Origin: an uncultured Erwinia sp.
GTDB lineage: Bacteria; Pseudomonadota; Gammaproteobacteria; Enterobacterales; Enterobacteriaceae
Direction of reading: 5' to 3'
DNA length: 64,000 nt
NCBI GenBank assembly: GCA_945290265.1
Contig: CALYQW010000015.1
Span: 1-64,000, forward strand
Within the stretch, counting starts at the first letter, position 1; each line of letters begins with the position of its first letter. The notes under the pieces are model-generated. The model worked only from the letters and a program-made list of their open reading frames with translations, had not been told where the DNA came from and made no database searches. Position numbers and translations under genes: made by a program. Of this stretch, positions 1 to 10,226 are shown piece by piece.

Positions 1-19
1 CCCCCCCCTCCCTGAAGAC

Positions 20-55
20 AAAAAAAAAGCGATGACCGCAGTCAGCGCTTTTTTT
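20..55 (-). terminator. Intrinsic terminator downstream of rpoS
   Basis: Read on the minus strand, a GCG-x-TGAC stem closes over the loop TGCG and is followed by about eight U. It lies 19 bases past the rpoS stop codon and ends the surE-pcm-nlpD-rpoS transcript. The stem is short and has one internal mismatch, but the U tract is strong. Confidence 0.8.
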
Positions 56-73
56 ACTACCTGTATCAGAGCA

Positions 74-1069
74 TTATTCCTGGAATAATGCCTCAATGCT
101 CAGCCCCTGCCCCTGCAGGATCTCACGCAGACGACGCAAACCTTCCACTTGAATCTGACGAACGCGTTCGCGTGTCAGACCAATTTCACGACCCACGTCT
201 TCCAGGGTCGCCGCTTCATACCCCAACAGGCCAAAACGACGAGCCAGCACTTCACGTTGCTTGGCGTTCAGCTCGAACAGCCATTTGACGATGCTTTGCT
301 TCATATCATCGTCCTGGGTACAGTCTTCCGGGCCGTTATCTTTCTCGTCAGCCAGGATATCCAGCAGCGCTTTTTCTGAATCTCCGCCCAGTGGCGTATC
401 AACAGAAGTGATGCGTTCGTTGAGACGCAGCATACGACTGACATCATCAACAGGTTTGTTCAGCTGCTCGGCGATCTCTTCTGCACTCGGCTCATGATCG
501 AGCTTGTGAGACAGTTCACGCGCGGTACGCAGGTAAACATTCAGTTCTTTAACAATATGAATTGGCAGACGAATGGTACGCGTCTGATTCATAATAGCCC
601 GTTCGATGGTCTGACGGATCCACCAGGTGGCATAGGTCGAGAAGCGGAATCCACGTTCAGGATCAAACTTCTCTACCGCGCGGATCAGACCCAGGTTACC
701 TTCCTCGATCAGATCCAGCAGCGCCAGACCACGGTTACCATAACGACGGGCAATTTTTACCACCAGTCGCAGGTTACTTTCAATCATGCGGCGGCGCGAT
801 GGAATATCACCACGCAGCGCACGACGGGCAAAGAACACTTCTTCTTCTGCAGTTAGCAGCGGGGAGTATCCAATCTCGCCAAGGTAAAGCTGCGTTGCAT
901 CCAGTACACGCTGTGTTGCGCCCTGGGCCAGCAGTTCTTCCTCTGCTAATTCATTTTCGCCAGCTTCACTTCCGGCAAGTGCATTTTCTTCTACGAGAAG
1001 CTCAGCTCCGTTTTCGTCGAATTCCGCATCTTCGTTTAAGTCATCAACTTTTAGCGTATTCTGGCTCAT
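74..1069 (-). CDS. rpoS: RNA polymerase sigma factor RpoS (sigma-38)
   Basis: Stationary-phase and general stress sigma factor; directs RNA polymerase to stress promoters. The 331-residue product is full length (E. coli 330). Sigma region 1.2 starts near residue 56, region 2 ([20 protein letters not shown]) covers about 139-158, and the region 4 helix-turn-helix ([20 protein letters not shown]) is at 288-307. Lys174 in the HIVKEL segment matches the residue used for RssB/ClpXP turnover in E. coli. The ATG is preceded by AGGAGCCACC. It lies 48 bp downstream of nlpD; in relatives the main rpoS promoter is inside nlpD, so a long leader controlled by Hfq-dependent sRNAs is expected by analogy. 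I did not map that promoter here. Confidence 0.98.
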   Translation of the reverse strand: MSQNTLKVDDLNEDAEFDENGAELLVEENALAGSEAGENELAEEELLAQGATQRVLDATQLYLGEIGYSPLLTAEEEVFFARRALRGDIPSRRRMIESNLRLVVKIARRYGNRGLALLDLIEEGNLGLIRAVEKFDPERGFRFSTYATWWIRQTIERAIMNQTRTIRLPIHIVKELNVYLRTARELSHKLDHEPSAEEIAEQLNKPVDDVSRMLRLNERITSVDTPLGGDSEKALLDILADEKDNGPEDCTQDDDMKQSIVKWLFELNAKQREVLARRFGLLGYEAATLEDVGREIGLTRERVRQIQVEGLRRLREILQGQGLSIEALFQE

Positions 1070-1117
1070 AGGTGGCTCCTACCCGTACTGCCTGGGCAGA
1101 ACCCAAGGTTCTGCCGG

Positions 1118-2236
1118 TTATCGCTGCGGTAAGTAACGCAACGGATTTACGGATTTCCCCTTGTAACGAATTTCAAAATGCAATCTAACTGAACTTGTGC
1201 CGGTGCTACCCATCGTCGCTATTTTCTGACCCGCTTTCACTTCTTGTTGCTCGCGAACCAGCATAGTGTCGTTATGAGCATAAGCACTCAGGTAGTCATC
1301 ATTATGTTTGATGATTATCAAATTACCGTATCCGCGTAAGGCATTGCCGGCATATACCACCCGCCCTGCGGCGGTAGATACCACGGCCTGTCCACGCGAC
1401 CCCGCTATATCGATTCCTTTATTGCCCCCTTCGGCGGCAGAGAAGTTATCAATAATCTTACCGTCAGTTGGCCAACGCCACGTTCCTACCGGTGTCGTGC
1501 TGTTGGTTGTGCTGCTAACGGTTGGGGCGGTAACCGGTGCTGTTGTCGTTGCAACAGTTTTACCGGATGAAGGCAACATTTTGCCTCCACCTGATGTTCC
1601 TGAATCATCAGAATACGTAATAACCGGTTGTTGTGCAACAGGCGTTGGCTTCATTTGATTATCGGAAGTGGCAGAATTGACGCCTCCCTCGTTCGCGTCC
1701 GCGACAGTTATCGCATTACCACCGGTGATTGGCGTACCGCCACCGTTACCTACCTGTAACTGCTGGCCTACGTTGAGCCCGTAAGGCGCGGGGATATTAT
1801 TACGCTGTGCTAAATCCCGGAAATCGTTTCCAGTAATCCACGCAATGTAGAACAATGTATCGCCACGTTTTACCGAGTAAGTATCACCATTGTAACTACC
1901 CTTCGGAATATTCTCATAAGCGCGATTGTACACTATGCGACCATTTTCCGTGGCTATCTGACGGTTGCTGCTGGCAGATACCCCGTTATTTCCCGCGGAA
2001 ACGCCATTATCCCCGCCGGATGACATCACCGGACGTGCTGTCGGAACAGCACCATTCACGCTGCTGTTCACTGTGGTATTACTGTTTACCGCTGGGCGGT
2101 TATTCAGCATCCCACCGTCATTGCTGCCAACCGTACTGATAGGAGCCTGTGTGTCTGTGCTGGAACATCCTGCCAGCCAAAATCCAACCAGTGAAATGGC
2201 CGCGAGACGGCGCAATTTAAAAACCGGGCTTCCCAT
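1118..2236 (-). CDS. nlpD: Murein hydrolase activator NlpD, lipoprotein
   Basis: Outer-membrane lipoprotein that activates the amidase AmiC (also in this window) during daughter-cell separation. Lipobox LAGC puts the lipidated Cys at residue 24. A Gln/Asn/Ser/Thr-rich linker follows, then a LysM domain at about 119-162 and an M23-type domain at about 251-372. The M23 fold looks catalytically dead: the first metal-ligand motif reads NKGID instead of HxxxD and the last reads LHFEI instead of HxH, as expected for an activator. I chose the ATG at 2236, eight bases after GGGGAG; a GTG two codons earlier sits too close to that site. The gene also carries the rpoS promoter region in relatives. Confidence 0.95.
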   Translation of the reverse strand: MGSPVFKLRRLAAISLVGFWLAGCSSTDTQAPISTVGSNDGGMLNNRPAVNSNTTVNSSVNGAVPTARPVMSSGGDNGVSAGNNGVSASSNRQIATENGRIVYNRAYENIPKGSYNGDTYSVKRGDTLFYIAWITGNDFRDLAQRNNIPAPYGLNVGQQLQVGNGGGTPITGGNAITVADANEGGVNSATSDNQMKPTPVAQQPVITYSDDSGTSGGGKMLPSSGKTVATTTAPVTAPTVSSTTNSTTPVGTWRWPTDGKIIDNFSAAEGGNKGIDIAGSRGQAVVSTAAGRVVYAGNALRGYGNLIIIKHNDDYLSAYAHNDTMLVREQQEVKAGQKIATMGSTGTSSVRLHFEIRYKGKSVNPLRYLPQR

Positions 2237-2395
2237 GCTCACTACTCCCCATTACGGCAATATTTATGGTTAATTCCAAAATACAGTCGGGCCTGTTTCC
2301 ACAGATAAACCCACTGCAAAGTGATTAGATACTAGCAATATCATCGATCTGTCGCCACGTAACAGTTGTATCGTCATTTAACTGAAGTGGAAAAC

Positions 2396-3022
2396 TCAGG
2401 CCAGATCGCCTTTAACCAGAGGAACAAAGCGCACGGCTTCAATAGTCTCAGCAATAAACTCGTCACTGCGACGACGTATGCGCTGTAATACCTGCTGCTG
2501 CTCACCCACCGGCAGCACCATCACCCCGCCTTCGTCCAGCTGCGCCAGCAGCGCATGTGGAACGGCCGGCGGTGCCGCCGTAACAATAATCGCATCGAAA
2601 GGTGCGCGCGATGGCCAGCCCAGCCAGCCATCGCCATGACGAGTAGAAACATTATGTAAATCAAGCTGTTTAAGCCGTCGCTTAGCCTGCCACTGCAGCC
2701 CTTTAATCCGTTCAACCGAGCAGACATGTTCAACCAAATGCGCGAGGATCGCAGTCTGGTAGCCAGAACCCGTACCAATTTCCAGCACCCGTGACGCCGG
2801 AGTCAACCCCAGTAACGACGTCATTCGTGCCACAGTATAGGGCTGCGAAATCGTCTGACCACAGCCAATTGGCAGCGCCGTGTTATCCCAGGCTTTGTGC
2901 TCAAAAGCTTCGTCAATAAAACGGTCACGCGGCACGCTGGCAATGGCCTGCAGCAGGCGTTCATCGCTGATCCCCTTACGCCGCAGTTGTTCCAGCAGCG
3001 TGTTAACACGCCGGTTTACCAT
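2396..3022 (-). CDS. pcm: Protein-L-isoaspartate O-methyltransferase
   Basis: Uses S-adenosylmethionine to methylate isoaspartyl residues in damaged proteins so that they can be repaired. The SAM-binding glycine loop ([15 protein letters not shown]) and the conserved stretch [10 protein letters not shown] are present. The start at 3022 gives 208 residues, the E. coli length, and begins MVNRRV; it overlaps the surE stop in an ATGGTAA arrangement, so translation is probably coupled. An upstream in-frame start would add ten residues without family support. The gene lies in the surE-pcm-nlpD-rpoS stationary-phase survival operon. Confidence 0.95.
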   Translation of the reverse strand: MVNRRVNTLLEQLRRKGISDERLLQAIASVPRDRFIDEAFEHKAWDNTALPIGCGQTISQPYTVARMTSLLGLTPASRVLEIGTGSGYQTAILAHLVEHVCSVERIKGLQWQAKRRLKQLDLHNVSTRHGDGWLGWPSRAPFDAIIVTAAPPAVPHALLAQLDEGGVMVLPVGEQQQVLQRIRRRSDEFIAETIEAVRFVPLVKGDLA

Positions 3023-3777
3023 GCGTTGCCTACTCCGGCTTTGCTCAGCCACGCAGCCACTACCTCCTGCGCTGCATGCGCCGTCAGGTCAACGTGCAGA
3101 GCCGTCAGCGAAACATAACCTGCGTCAATGGCAGCAAAGTCGGTATCGGGACCGGCATCCAGTTTGTCACCCGGCGGGCCGATCCAGTAAAGCGTATTGC
3201 CACGCGGATCCTGTTGCGTGATCACCTGGTCGCTGGGATGGCGGCTGCCGCAACGCGTTACGCGGATCCCTTTAACCAGCTCCAGCGGCAGGTCGGGCAC
3301 ATTGATATTGAGAATGCGGCCGGTACGCAGTGGTTCACGCGCCAGTGCCTGCAATATTTCACAGGTTACGGCGGCGGCAGTATCGTAATGCTGCTGACCA
3401 TTCAGTGATACTGCCAGCGCAGGCAGACCAAGGTGGCGTCCTTCCATCGCTGCGGCAACGGTACCGGAATAGATCACATCGTCACCCAGATTTGGGCCAG
3501 CGTTGATACCGGAAACCACAATATCCGGCTTTGGACGCATCAGCGCATTAACGCCAAGATAAACACAGTCAGTGGGCGTGCCCATTTGCACAGCAATATC
3601 GCCGTCGGGGAAATTGAAGGTGCGCAGAGGCGTTTCCAGCGTCAGTGAGTTAGACGCCCCGCTGCGATTGCGGTCGGGAGCAACAACCTGGACTTCAGCA
3701 AACTGGCGCAGCGCCTTTGCCAGCACCTGAATGCCAGGTGCATGAATACCATCATCGTTACTCAACAATATACGCAT
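3016..3777 (-). CDS. surE: 5'/3'-nucleotidase SurE
   Basis: Metal-dependent phosphatase acting on nucleoside 5'- and 3'-monophosphates and on short polyphosphate; needed for stationary-phase survival in E. coli. The N terminus [15 protein letters not shown] holds the metal-binding NDDG motif (residues 7-10), and the length is 253 residues as in E. coli. The stop overlaps the pcm start. Unlike E. coli, where truD and surE overlap, 385 bp separate them here, with a terminator and a separate promoter in the gap. Confidence 0.96.
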   Translation of the reverse strand: MRILLSNDDGIHAPGIQVLAKALRQFAEVQVVAPDRNRSGASNSLTLETPLRTFNFPDGDIAVQMGTPTDCVYLGVNALMRPKPDIVVSGINAGPNLGDDVIYSGTVAAAMEGRHLGLPALAVSLNGQQHYDTAAAVTCEILQALAREPLRTGRILNINVPDLPLELVKGIRVTRCGSRHPSDQVITQQDPRGNTLYWIGPPGDKLDAGPDTDFAAIDAGYVSLTALHVDLTAHAAQEVVAAWLSKAGVGNAW

Positions 3778-3820
3778 GTAATACCTGTACCCGTTATTTG
3801 ACAGTCAATATCACAATAAG

Positions 3821-3841
3821 AGGTGGCTGTTATTGCCACCT
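3821..3841. other. Stem-loop in the surE leader
   Basis: AGGTGGC and GCCACCT form a perfect 7-bp stem over a TGTTATT loop. It falls inside the proposed surE 5' leader, about 45 bases before the start codon. No U tract follows on the minus strand, so it is more likely an RNA structure or a weak pause than a terminator. Confidence 0.4.
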
Positions 3842-3891
3842 GGGTGCGCGTCGCGACTGATTTTTTTCGTTAGGCCGTAACAGCTCGATGT

Positions 3892-3921
3892 ATTTTAACG
3901 ATTTAACGCCTTGGGTGACAA
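3892..3921 (-). promoter_or_regulatory. Predicted sigma-70 promoter for surE-pcm-nlpD-rpoS
   Basis: On the minus strand TTGTCA (3921-3916) and TAAAAT (3897-3892) are separated by 18 bp, putting transcription start near 3885 and leaving a leader of about 107 bases before surE. It lies downstream of the truD terminator, so some such promoter is needed. Predicted from sequence only. Confidence 0.5.
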
Positions 3922-4127
3922 TGATAATAGCCTCTGTTGACGCACCTTTCCCGTATTTAAAGCGGGCTGAGGATGGCAGGATTTTCAGCGAATTATTCAC
4001 CGGGTGTCTATCGCGTCAGAAACGATTTTTCTAATTGTTTACACGCTGTGACTAACTCTGCCAGCAAAACAGTTTATGGATAATCGGAGAACGCCGCAAA
4101 GCAGACAAATAAACATAAAAGGGGAAA

Positions 4128-4152
4128 CAGAACCCGCATAATGCCGGTTCTG
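4128..4152 (-). terminator. Intrinsic terminator downstream of truD
   Basis: Minus-strand CAGAACC and GGTTCTG form a 7-bp stem, followed by TTTCCCCTTTT. It starts 11 bases after the truD stop codon and would end the ftsB-ispD-ispF-truD transcript. The U tract is interrupted by four C, so termination may be partial. Confidence 0.55.
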
Positions 4153-4162
4153 TAGTGAGCGG

Positions 4163-5215
4163 TTACTCGTCCGGTGTGTCAGTGCCTTCCTCAACCTGCA
4201 GCAGTTCGCGCACCACGCTGGTGGCGAAACTGCCCGCCGGCAGCCAGAACTCCATACGCAGGGTAGCCTGATCCAGCCACTGCCAGTGTAGATCGCGTGG
4301 TATAACCAGCATTGCCCGGCGCGCGCTGTCAACGCGCTCGCGCGCGATCAGCGCGATTAATGCACTTTCCGCCTGCAGGCTGTGCTGCTCAACGGCCAGT
4401 GCCGCCCCGCGGGTGCCCCATTCCCCCTGCCCTGGTAACGGTGCGGTGATGCGCAGCGCCTGGCTGTTCACCCGCTGTTGCAGGCTGTCCAATTCGTCGG
4501 CTTCGGCCACAAACCAGCTGCCGCGTCCGCTAAGCTGTAGTGCGTCCCCCTCCAGTACCTGCGTCAGCCCACCTGGCTGTGCCAGGCGATCGCTGACCAC
4601 CTGGTTAAACAGCGCGCTGCGCGCCGCCGACAGCAGAAAGCTACGCTTATTGCGTTCCCGCACGCGAATTTCATCTGCTGCCCAGCGCTGCGCCTGCAGC
4701 AGATTGTTACCCTGATGACCGAAACGCTGGCTGCCAAAATAGTTGGGTACGCCTGCGTCAGCAATTTTCTGTAAGCGCTGCTCAACGTCTTCGGCATCAG
4801 AGATTTCACGCAGTACCAGGGTAAAGGCATTGCCCTGCAGGGCACCGGTACGCAACTTACGGCGGTGACGGGCGCTTTCCAGCACCTCAACCCCCGGTAA
4901 GGTGAAACAGCTCATCTCCGGGGTATGTTTCCCCGGCAGACGCAGGCAGAACCACTGTTCGGTGACAGCATGGCGATCTTTCATCCCGGCAAAGCTGACG
5001 TCACGCGGATGAATAGCGGCAAATTGAGCCAGGGCTTCGGCAACAAAGCGGGTATTACAGCCGGTTTTACGGATACGCACCAGCAGCTGTTCACCATCAC
5101 CATCCGGGCGGTAGCCCAGATCTTCCGTCACCTGAAAATCCTCCGGCGCAGCTTTAAGTATGCCGCGCGCAACCGGCTGACCGTGCAGCCAGTTCTGCTG
5201 AGTGAGGTCCACCAT
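4163..5215 (-). CDS. truD: tRNA pseudouridine(13) synthase TruD
   Basis: Converts U13 of tRNA-Glu to pseudouridine. At 350 residues it matches the E. coli length (349). The TruD-family motif [14 protein letters not shown] contains the catalytic aspartate at residue 80, as in E. coli; [10 protein letters not shown] and RNKRSF are also present. The ATG shares one base with the ispF stop (TAATG), so it is translationally coupled to ispF. A terminator follows, separating it from surE. Confidence 0.96.
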   Translation of the reverse strand: MVDLTQQNWLHGQPVARGILKAAPEDFQVTEDLGYRPDGDGEQLLVRIRKTGCNTRFVAEALAQFAAIHPRDVSFAGMKDRHAVTEQWFCLRLPGKHTPEMSCFTLPGVEVLESARHRRKLRTGALQGNAFTLVLREISDAEDVEQRLQKIADAGVPNYFGSQRFGHQGNNLLQAQRWAADEIRVRERNKRSFLLSAARSALFNQVVSDRLAQPGGLTQVLEGDALQLSGRGSWFVAEADELDSLQQRVNSQALRITAPLPGQGEWGTRGAALAVEQHSLQAESALIALIARERVDSARRAMLVIPRDLHWQWLDQATLRMEFWLPAGSFATSVVRELLQVEEGTDTPDE

Positions 5216-5688
5216 TATGCCGTTACCAGCAGGGCAACCGCTTCACAGGCAATCCCTTCTCCACGTCCGGTAAAGCCCAGCTTTTCGGTGGTGGTGGCTT
5301 TGACATTCACCTGGTCCATATGGATGCCCAGATCTTCAGCAATATTGATGCGCATCTGCGGCGTATGCGGCAGCATTTTCGGTGCCTGGGCAATAATGGT
5401 GACATCCAAATTCGCCACCTGATAGCCCTTGGCGGCAATCCGGCGCCAGGCTTCACGCAGCAGTTCGCGGCTGTCAGCCCCTTTGTACGCGGCATCGGTA
5501 TCCGGGAATAATTTACCGATATCGCCCAGTGCCGCCGCACCCAGCAGCGCATCCGTTAACGCATGCAACGCTACATCACCGTCAGAGTGAGCCAGCAGCC
5601 CCTTTTCCCAGGGAATACGCACGCCACCAATAATCAGTGGACCTGCACCGCCAAAAGCGTGCACATCAAAACCGTGACCGATACGCAT
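5215..5688 (-). CDS. ispF: 2-C-methyl-D-erythritol 2,4-cyclodiphosphate synthase
   Basis: Fifth step of the MEP isoprenoid pathway: cyclises CDP-methylerythritol 2-phosphate with release of CMP. The product has 157 residues (E. coli 159). Metal ligands are visible as Asp8 and His10 (GHGFDVHAF) and the histidine of [25 protein letters not shown] is the C-terminal family signature. It overlaps truD by one base at its end and ispD by one base at its start, giving a tight ispD-ispF-truD unit. Confidence 0.97.
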   Translation of the reverse strand: MRIGHGFDVHAFGGAGPLIIGGVRIPWEKGLLAHSDGDVALHALTDALLGAAALGDIGKLFPDTDAAYKGADSRELLREAWRRIAAKGYQVANLDVTIIAQAPKMLPHTPQMRINIAEDLGIHMDQVNVKATTTEKLGFTGRGEGIACEAVALLVTA

Positions 5689-6404
5689 TACGCGTTCTCC
5701 TTACTGTTAATTTGAGTCAGATAAAACTGTGCCAGCGCCAGATCTTCCGGTCGGGTTACCTTCAGATTATCACTGCGCCCGCTCACCAGTTCAGGATGAT
5801 AGCCGCAATATTCCAGGGCTGAGGCTTCATCCGTCACAGTGGCACCGGCGGCCAGCGCCTGTTGCAGGCAGCTACGCAGCAGTTCCAGTGGAAAAAGCTG
5901 CGGCGTAAGCGCGTGCCACAGATCTTCACGCGCCACGGAATGTTGGATGGTACCGGCACCGACAATAGCGCGTTTCATAGTGTCGCGTACCGGGGCCGCC
6001 AGAATACCGCCTACCTTACTGGTCGCAGTGAGCGCCAGCAGGCGCGAGAGATCGTCAATATGCAGACAGGGGCGAGCCGCGTCATGCACCAGCACCCAGT
6101 CAGCGAGGGTTATCGCCTGCAGTCCCGCCAGCACCGAGTCTGCGCGTTCGCCGCCGCCAGTCACCCGCCGCACGCGCGGATCGTCCGCCAGCGGCAGCGT
6201 GGCAAAATAATGGTCGTCCGGGCTGAGCGCCACGATCACCTGCTTTACCGCCGGATGTGCCAGCAGCGCAGCGATACTGTGCTCAAGAAGCGTTTTACCA
6301 TTAACTGACAGATACTGTTTTGGACAGGCCGCTAACATACGGCTGCCGATCCCTGCTGCAGGGACAACGGCAATGATATCCGGGAAGGAAACGGCTGTGT
6401 TCAT
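5688..6404 (-). CDS. ispD: 2-C-methyl-D-erythritol 4-phosphate cytidylyltransferase
   Basis: Third step of the MEP pathway: transfers CMP from CTP to methylerythritol 4-phosphate. The nucleotide-binding loop [11 protein letters not shown] is near residue 14, and VHDAARPC and TDEASALE are conserved active-site stretches. Length 238 residues (E. coli 236). It lies 8 bp downstream of ftsB and overlaps ispF by one base. Confidence 0.96.
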   Translation of the reverse strand: MNTAVSFPDIIAVVPAAGIGSRMLAACPKQYLSVNGKTLLEHSIAALLAHPAVKQVIVALSPDDHYFATLPLADDPRVRRVTGGGERADSVLAGLQAITLADWVLVHDAARPCLHIDDLSRLLALTATSKVGGILAAPVRDTMKRAIVGAGTIQHSVAREDLWHALTPQLFPLELLRSCLQQALAAGATVTDEASALEYCGYHPELVSGRSDNLKVTRPEDLALAQFYLTQINSKENA

Positions 6405-6412
6405 TAGACCCG

Positions 6413-6727
6413 TTACTGGCTGGTTTTTACGCCCTGTGGTGCATAGCCTTTATTTTGATCCGTCACCAGGCGATAGAAAGTTTCACCGGGTTTAATCATG
6501 CCCAGTGCATTACGTGCGCGCTCTTCGATCGCTTCCGAACCGCCATTTAAGTCGTCGATCTCGGCAAACAGCCGATCGTTGCGCATTTTCAGCTTCGCGT
6601 TGCTCGCCTGTTGCACTGCAACATCCTGATCCACGCGCGTATAATCGTGAATACCGTTCTTGCCCAGCCAGAGCGAATATTGCAGCCAGCCCAGCAGTAC
6701 AAGTAACAGTAAAGTAAGTTTTCCCAT
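6413..6727 (-). CDS. ftsB: Cell division protein FtsB
   Basis: Small bitopic inner-membrane protein of the FtsQBL divisome complex. From the ATG at 6727 the product begins MGKLTLLL and has 104 residues (E. coli 103): a short cytoplasmic tail, one transmembrane segment at about 4-21, a coiled coil at about 30-70 ([20 protein letters not shown]) and the conserved [14 protein letters not shown] precedes this ATG at good spacing; an in-frame start 24 bases upstream would add residues with no counterpart in E. coli. First gene of ftsB-ispD-ispF-truD. Confidence 0.95.
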   Translation of the reverse strand: MGKLTLLLLVLLGWLQYSLWLGKNGIHDYTRVDQDVAVQQASNAKLKMRNDRLFAEIDDLNGGSEAIEERARNALGMIKPGETFYRLVTDQNKGYAPQGVKTSQ

Positions 6728-6867
6728 CCCCGCCCCCTGAAAACGGCTCAATCATCCCATAACTTTGGTTATGACTCCACTCCGCCAGTAAAATAGCGCC
6801 GTTTTCTTAATTTTCAGCCGCAACCTTTTGTAACGCTGCGATGCGTTTAACCATCGCCCGTCAACGG

Positions 6868-7188
6868 TTACCAGCTAATCAGCAGCATAAAAAAAAGCCA
6901 GAACAGGCAAATCACCAATAATGCGCTAACCAGCATAGTCCAAATCAGCTGACCGTGCATCAGCGCGCGCGTAGCAATGCCAATCACCACCGATACCGGC
7001 AGCAGAGCGAGAAAGAAGGGCCAGGTCCAGAAGAAGAAAAGCAGGGTACTGGAGCCGTACAACATCAGTGGAACCGCCACGGCAATCCACCAGCAGACAA
7101 TCCCCACCACACCGCCAGGCCAGGCGCGCAGTGGTGCTGTCGTTTGAGGGAAAGATTTACGAGGCAGTATGGGGGTGATGTTCAGCAT
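6868..7188 (-). CDS. ygbE: YgbE-type inner-membrane protein (DUF3561)
   Basis: Small membrane protein of unknown function. The C-terminal two thirds show about three hydrophobic segments, and the stretch TWPFFLALLPVSVVIGIA is nearly identical to E. coli YgbE. Start at 7188 (MLNITPILP) gives 106 residues against 107 in E. coli; a longer in-frame reading from 7248 lacks family support. It lies between ftsB and cysC on the same strand, as in E. coli. No enzymatic motif is visible. Confidence 0.8.
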   Translation of the reverse strand: MLNITPILPRKSFPQTTAPLRAWPGGVVGIVCWWIAVAVPLMLYGSSTLLFFFWTWPFFLALLPVSVVIGIATRALMHGQLIWTMLVSALLVICLFWLFFMLLISW

Positions 7189-7264
7189 AGGGTTCCCGTT
7201 GCAGCAAGCCGGGGCATTCGCCCAGGCTGTCTGATGCTCTGACGGCATTCAGACAGAGGCTTTA

Positions 7265-7870
7265 TCAGGAATTTATAATATCGCGCTGACGCAACAGATC
7301 TAATAACCGCGCCGCCAAATGTGTTACCAATTGTTCGCCATCAAGATGGATATCGGCCTGTTCGGGCGCTTCATAGACCGCATCGATTCCGGTGAAATTT
7401 TTCAGCTCACCGGCACGTGCCTTTTTATATAATCCTTTGGGATCGCGTGCTTCACACACTGCCAGCGGCGTATCGACAAATACTTCAATAAAACGCCCGG
7501 CCTGCTGCATCTCACGCACCGCCTGACGTTCCGCTCTGTGCGGCGAGATAAACGCGCTCAGCACGATTAAACCGGCATCGACCATCAGCCGGGCAACTTC
7601 CCCCACCCGGCGGATATTCTCTTTACGATCGCTGTCGTCGAACCCCAGATCGCGGCACAGGCCGTGACGCACATTATCACCGTCCAGCAAATACGTACTG
7701 ACACCTGACTGATGCAGCGCCTGCTCCAGCGCACCGGCCACGGTGGACTTACCGGAACCGGACAGCCCGGTAAACCAGATCACCCCCCCCCGATGCCCGT
7801 GCAGCTTTTCACGCTCTGCCTGACTGACCGGATGGTCATGCCAGACGATATTGTCATCATGGATCGCCAT
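7265..7870 (-). CDS. cysC: Adenylyl-sulfate kinase CysC
   Basis: Phosphorylates adenosine 5'-phosphosulfate (APS) to PAPS with ATP, the second step of sulfate activation. The P-loop GLSGSGKST is followed by DGDNVRHGL and the FISPHRAER motif. The ATG at 7870 gives 201 residues, the E. coli length, and sits one base after the cysN stop; an upstream in-frame start would overlap cysN and adds nothing conserved. Last gene of cysG-cysD-cysN-cysC. Confidence 0.97.
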   Translation of the reverse strand: MAIHDDNIVWHDHPVSQAEREKLHGHRGGVIWFTGLSGSGKSTVAGALEQALHQSGVSTYLLDGDNVRHGLCRDLGFDDSDRKENIRRVGEVARLMVDAGLIVLSAFISPHRAERQAVREMQQAGRFIEVFVDTPLAVCEARDPKGLYKKARAGELKNFTGIDAVYEAPEQADIHLDGEQLVTHLAARLLDLLRQRDIINS

Positions 7871-7871
7871 A

Positions 7872-9299
7872 TCAGTATGCACCCGGCAGTGCGCGCGCAT
7901 TCCAGTGCGGGAAATGACGGCGGATCAGCGCATTCAGCTCCAGTTCAAAGGCGCTGAATTCTCCGGCGGCTGGCGCACTATCCCCCTGTGGTTCGCGGAT
8001 CATGCCAGCCCCCACCGTAACGTTGCTCAGGCGGTCAATAAAGATCAGGCCGCCGGTCACCGGATTCTGTTGATACGACTCCAGCATCAGCGGCTCATCA
8101 AAGGTCAGTTCTACCAGGCCGATAGCGTTCAGCGGCAGTTCGTCTGCCTGATGCTGCGTCAGCTGGTTGATCTCCACCTGATGACGGATGTTCTCTACCC
8201 GTGCGCGGGTGGTTTTACCGGCAATCTTCACGCCGTAACTCTGACCCGGACGCAGCGGTTGCTCAGCCATCCATACCACATCCACCGTTGCCGCCCGTAC
8301 CGGCTGCAGCTCAGCGTCAGCCGCCACCAGCAGATCGCCACGGCTGATATCAATTTCATCTTCCAGCACCAGGGTAATCGCTTCACCGGCGCTGGCCTGC
8401 GCCAGATCGCCGTCAAAAGTGACAATGCGCGCCACGGTGGAACTGACACCGGAAGGCAGCACTTTCACCCGCTGCCCCGGCTGAATGCTGCCGGAGGCCA
8501 GGGTGCCGGAATAGCCGCGAAAATCCAGGTTCGGCCGGTTGACGTACTGCACCGGAAAACGCACTGGCTGCTGCTCAACGGTACGCGTAACCTCTACGCT
8601 TTCGAGGATTTCCAGCAGCGTTGGACCGCTGTACCAGCCCATTGCCGCGCTGGGTGATGCCACGTTCTCCCCTTCCAATGCCGACAGCGGTACAAAGCGA
8701 ATGTCGGGTTTGCCCGGCAGCTGTTCAGCAAAGTTAAGGTAATCCTGGCGGATCTTTGCAAAGGTCTGCTGGCTGTAATCCACCAGATCCATTTTATTCA
8801 CCGCCACCACCAGATGCCGGATCCCCAGCAAGGTGGAGATAAAGCTGTGGCGGCGGGTCTGATCCAGTACCCCTTTACGGGCATCAATCAGCAGGATCGC
8901 CAGATCGCAGGTCGAGGCTCCGGTCGCCATATTACGGGTGTACTGCTCATGCCCCGGGGTGTCAGCAATAATAAATTTACGCTTCTCGGTGGAGAAATAG
9001 CGGTAAGCCACATCGATGGTAATGCCCTGCTCACGTTCAGCCTGCAGGCCATCTACCAGCAGCGCCAGATCCAGCTTTTCGCCCTGGGTGCCGTGACGCT
9101 TGCTGTCGTTGTGCAGCGATGAGAGCTGATCTTCATAGATTTGGCGGGTATCGTGCAGCAGACGGCCAATCAGCGTACTTTTACCATCATCAACGCTGCC
9201 GCAGGTGAGAAAGCGCAGCAGGCTTTTATGTTGTTGTGCATGCAGCCAGGCCTCGACCCCGCCCTGCTCGGCAATTTGTTGTGCAATAACGGTATTCAT
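7872..9299 (-). CDS. cysN: Sulfate adenylyltransferase subunit 1 (GTPase) CysN
   Basis: GTP-hydrolysing subunit of ATP sulfurylase; couples GTP hydrolysis to APS formation by CysD. EF-Tu-like G motifs are all present: GSVDDGKST (G1), DTPGHEQY (G3) and NKMD (G4), followed by beta-barrel domains. Length 475 residues, identical to E. coli. It starts 9 bp after cysD and ends one base before cysC. Several long open frames on the opposite strand here are shadows of this GC-rich gene. Confidence 0.97.
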   Translation of the reverse strand: MNTVIAQQIAEQGGVEAWLHAQQHKSLLRFLTCGSVDDGKSTLIGRLLHDTRQIYEDQLSSLHNDSKRHGTQGEKLDLALLVDGLQAEREQGITIDVAYRYFSTEKRKFIIADTPGHEQYTRNMATGASTCDLAILLIDARKGVLDQTRRHSFISTLLGIRHLVVAVNKMDLVDYSQQTFAKIRQDYLNFAEQLPGKPDIRFVPLSALEGENVASPSAAMGWYSGPTLLEILESVEVTRTVEQQPVRFPVQYVNRPNLDFRGYSGTLASGSIQPGQRVKVLPSGVSSTVARIVTFDGDLAQASAGEAITLVLEDEIDISRGDLLVAADAELQPVRAATVDVVWMAEQPLRPGQSYGVKIAGKTTRARVENIRHQVEINQLTQHQADELPLNAIGLVELTFDEPLMLESYQQNPVTGGLIFIDRLSNVTVGAGMIREPQGDSAPAAGEFSAFELELNALIRRHFPHWNARALPGAY

Positions 9300-9308
9300 G
9301 GCGGCTCC

Positions 9309-10217
9309 TTAGAAATAACCCTGACGTTTTTTCAGCTCCATCGAGCCGGACTGATCGCGATCAATCACCCGCCCCTGGCGTTCACTGGTGGTGGAAACCA
9401 GCATTTCTTCGATGATTTCCGGCAGCGTCTGTGCCTGCGACTCTACCGCGCCGGTCAGCGGCCAGCAGCCGAGGGTACGGAAACGCACCATGCGCGGTTT
9501 AATCTCTTCGCCGGGCTGCAGGTTGATGCGATCGTCATCAATCATCATCAGCATGCCGTCCCGCTCCAGCACCGGACGTTCCGCCGCCAGGTACAGGGGA
9601 ACAATGTCGATATTTTCCAGGAAGATATACTGCCAGATATCCAGCTCCGTCCAGTTCGAGAGCGGGAATACGCGGATGCTTTCGCCTTTGTTAATCTGGC
9701 CGTTATAGTTGTGCCACAGCTCCGGGCGCTGATTTTTCGGATCCCAGCGATGGAAACGATCGCGGAAAGAGTAGATTCGCTCTTTGGCGCGCGACTTTTC
9801 TTCATCGCGGCGCGCGCCGCCAAAAGCAGCGTCAAAACCGTATTTATCCAGCGCCTGCTTCAGCCCTTCGGTTTTCATAATATCGGTGTGTTTGGCGCTG
9901 CCATGATCAAAGGGGTTAATCCCCAGCGCCACGCCTTCCGGATTGCGGTGAACCAGCAGTTCAGCGCCAATATTTTCTACCGTGCGGTCGCGGAATTCGT
10001 ACATTTCGCGGAATTTCCAGCCGGTATCGACATGCAGCAGCGGAAACGGCAGCGTCCCCGGATAGAAGGCTTTGCGCGCCAGGTGCAGCATCACCGAGGA
10101 GTCTTTGCCGATGGAATACATCATCACCGGGTTGGCAAATTCTGCCGCCACTTCACGGATAATATGAATACTCTCCGCTTCCAGCTGGCGCAGATGGGTC
10201 AAACGTTTTTGGTCCAT
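9309..10217 (-). CDS. cysD: Sulfate adenylyltransferase subunit 2 CysD
   Basis: Catalytic subunit of ATP sulfurylase, making APS from sulfate and ATP. The PP-loop motif [13 protein letters not shown] lies near residue 36; [16 protein letters not shown] and [15 protein letters not shown] are family signatures. Length 302 residues as in E. coli. Placed between cysG and cysN with 9-bp gaps, so it is co-transcribed with them. Confidence 0.97.
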   Translation of the reverse strand: MDQKRLTHLRQLEAESIHIIREVAAEFANPVMMYSIGKDSSVMLHLARKAFYPGTLPFPLLHVDTGWKFREMYEFRDRTVENIGAELLVHRNPEGVALGINPFDHGSAKHTDIMKTEGLKQALDKYGFDAAFGGARRDEEKSRAKERIYSFRDRFHRWDPKNQRPELWHNYNGQINKGESIRVFPLSNWTELDIWQYIFLENIDIVPLYLAAERPVLERDGMLMMIDDDRINLQPGEEIKPRMVRFRTLGCWPLTGAVESQAQTLPEIIEEMLVSTTSERQGRVIDRDQSGSMELKKRQGYF

Positions 10218-10226
10218 AACCTTTCC

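Noticed and set aside
1-19. Run of eight C at the left edge
   Set aside because: Possibly a sequencing or assembly feature at the window edge; nothing else supports a function.
4039-4332. 97-codon minus-strand frame across the truD 3' end
   Set aside because: It overlaps truD in another frame, contains the truD terminator and has Cys/Arg-rich out-of-frame composition.
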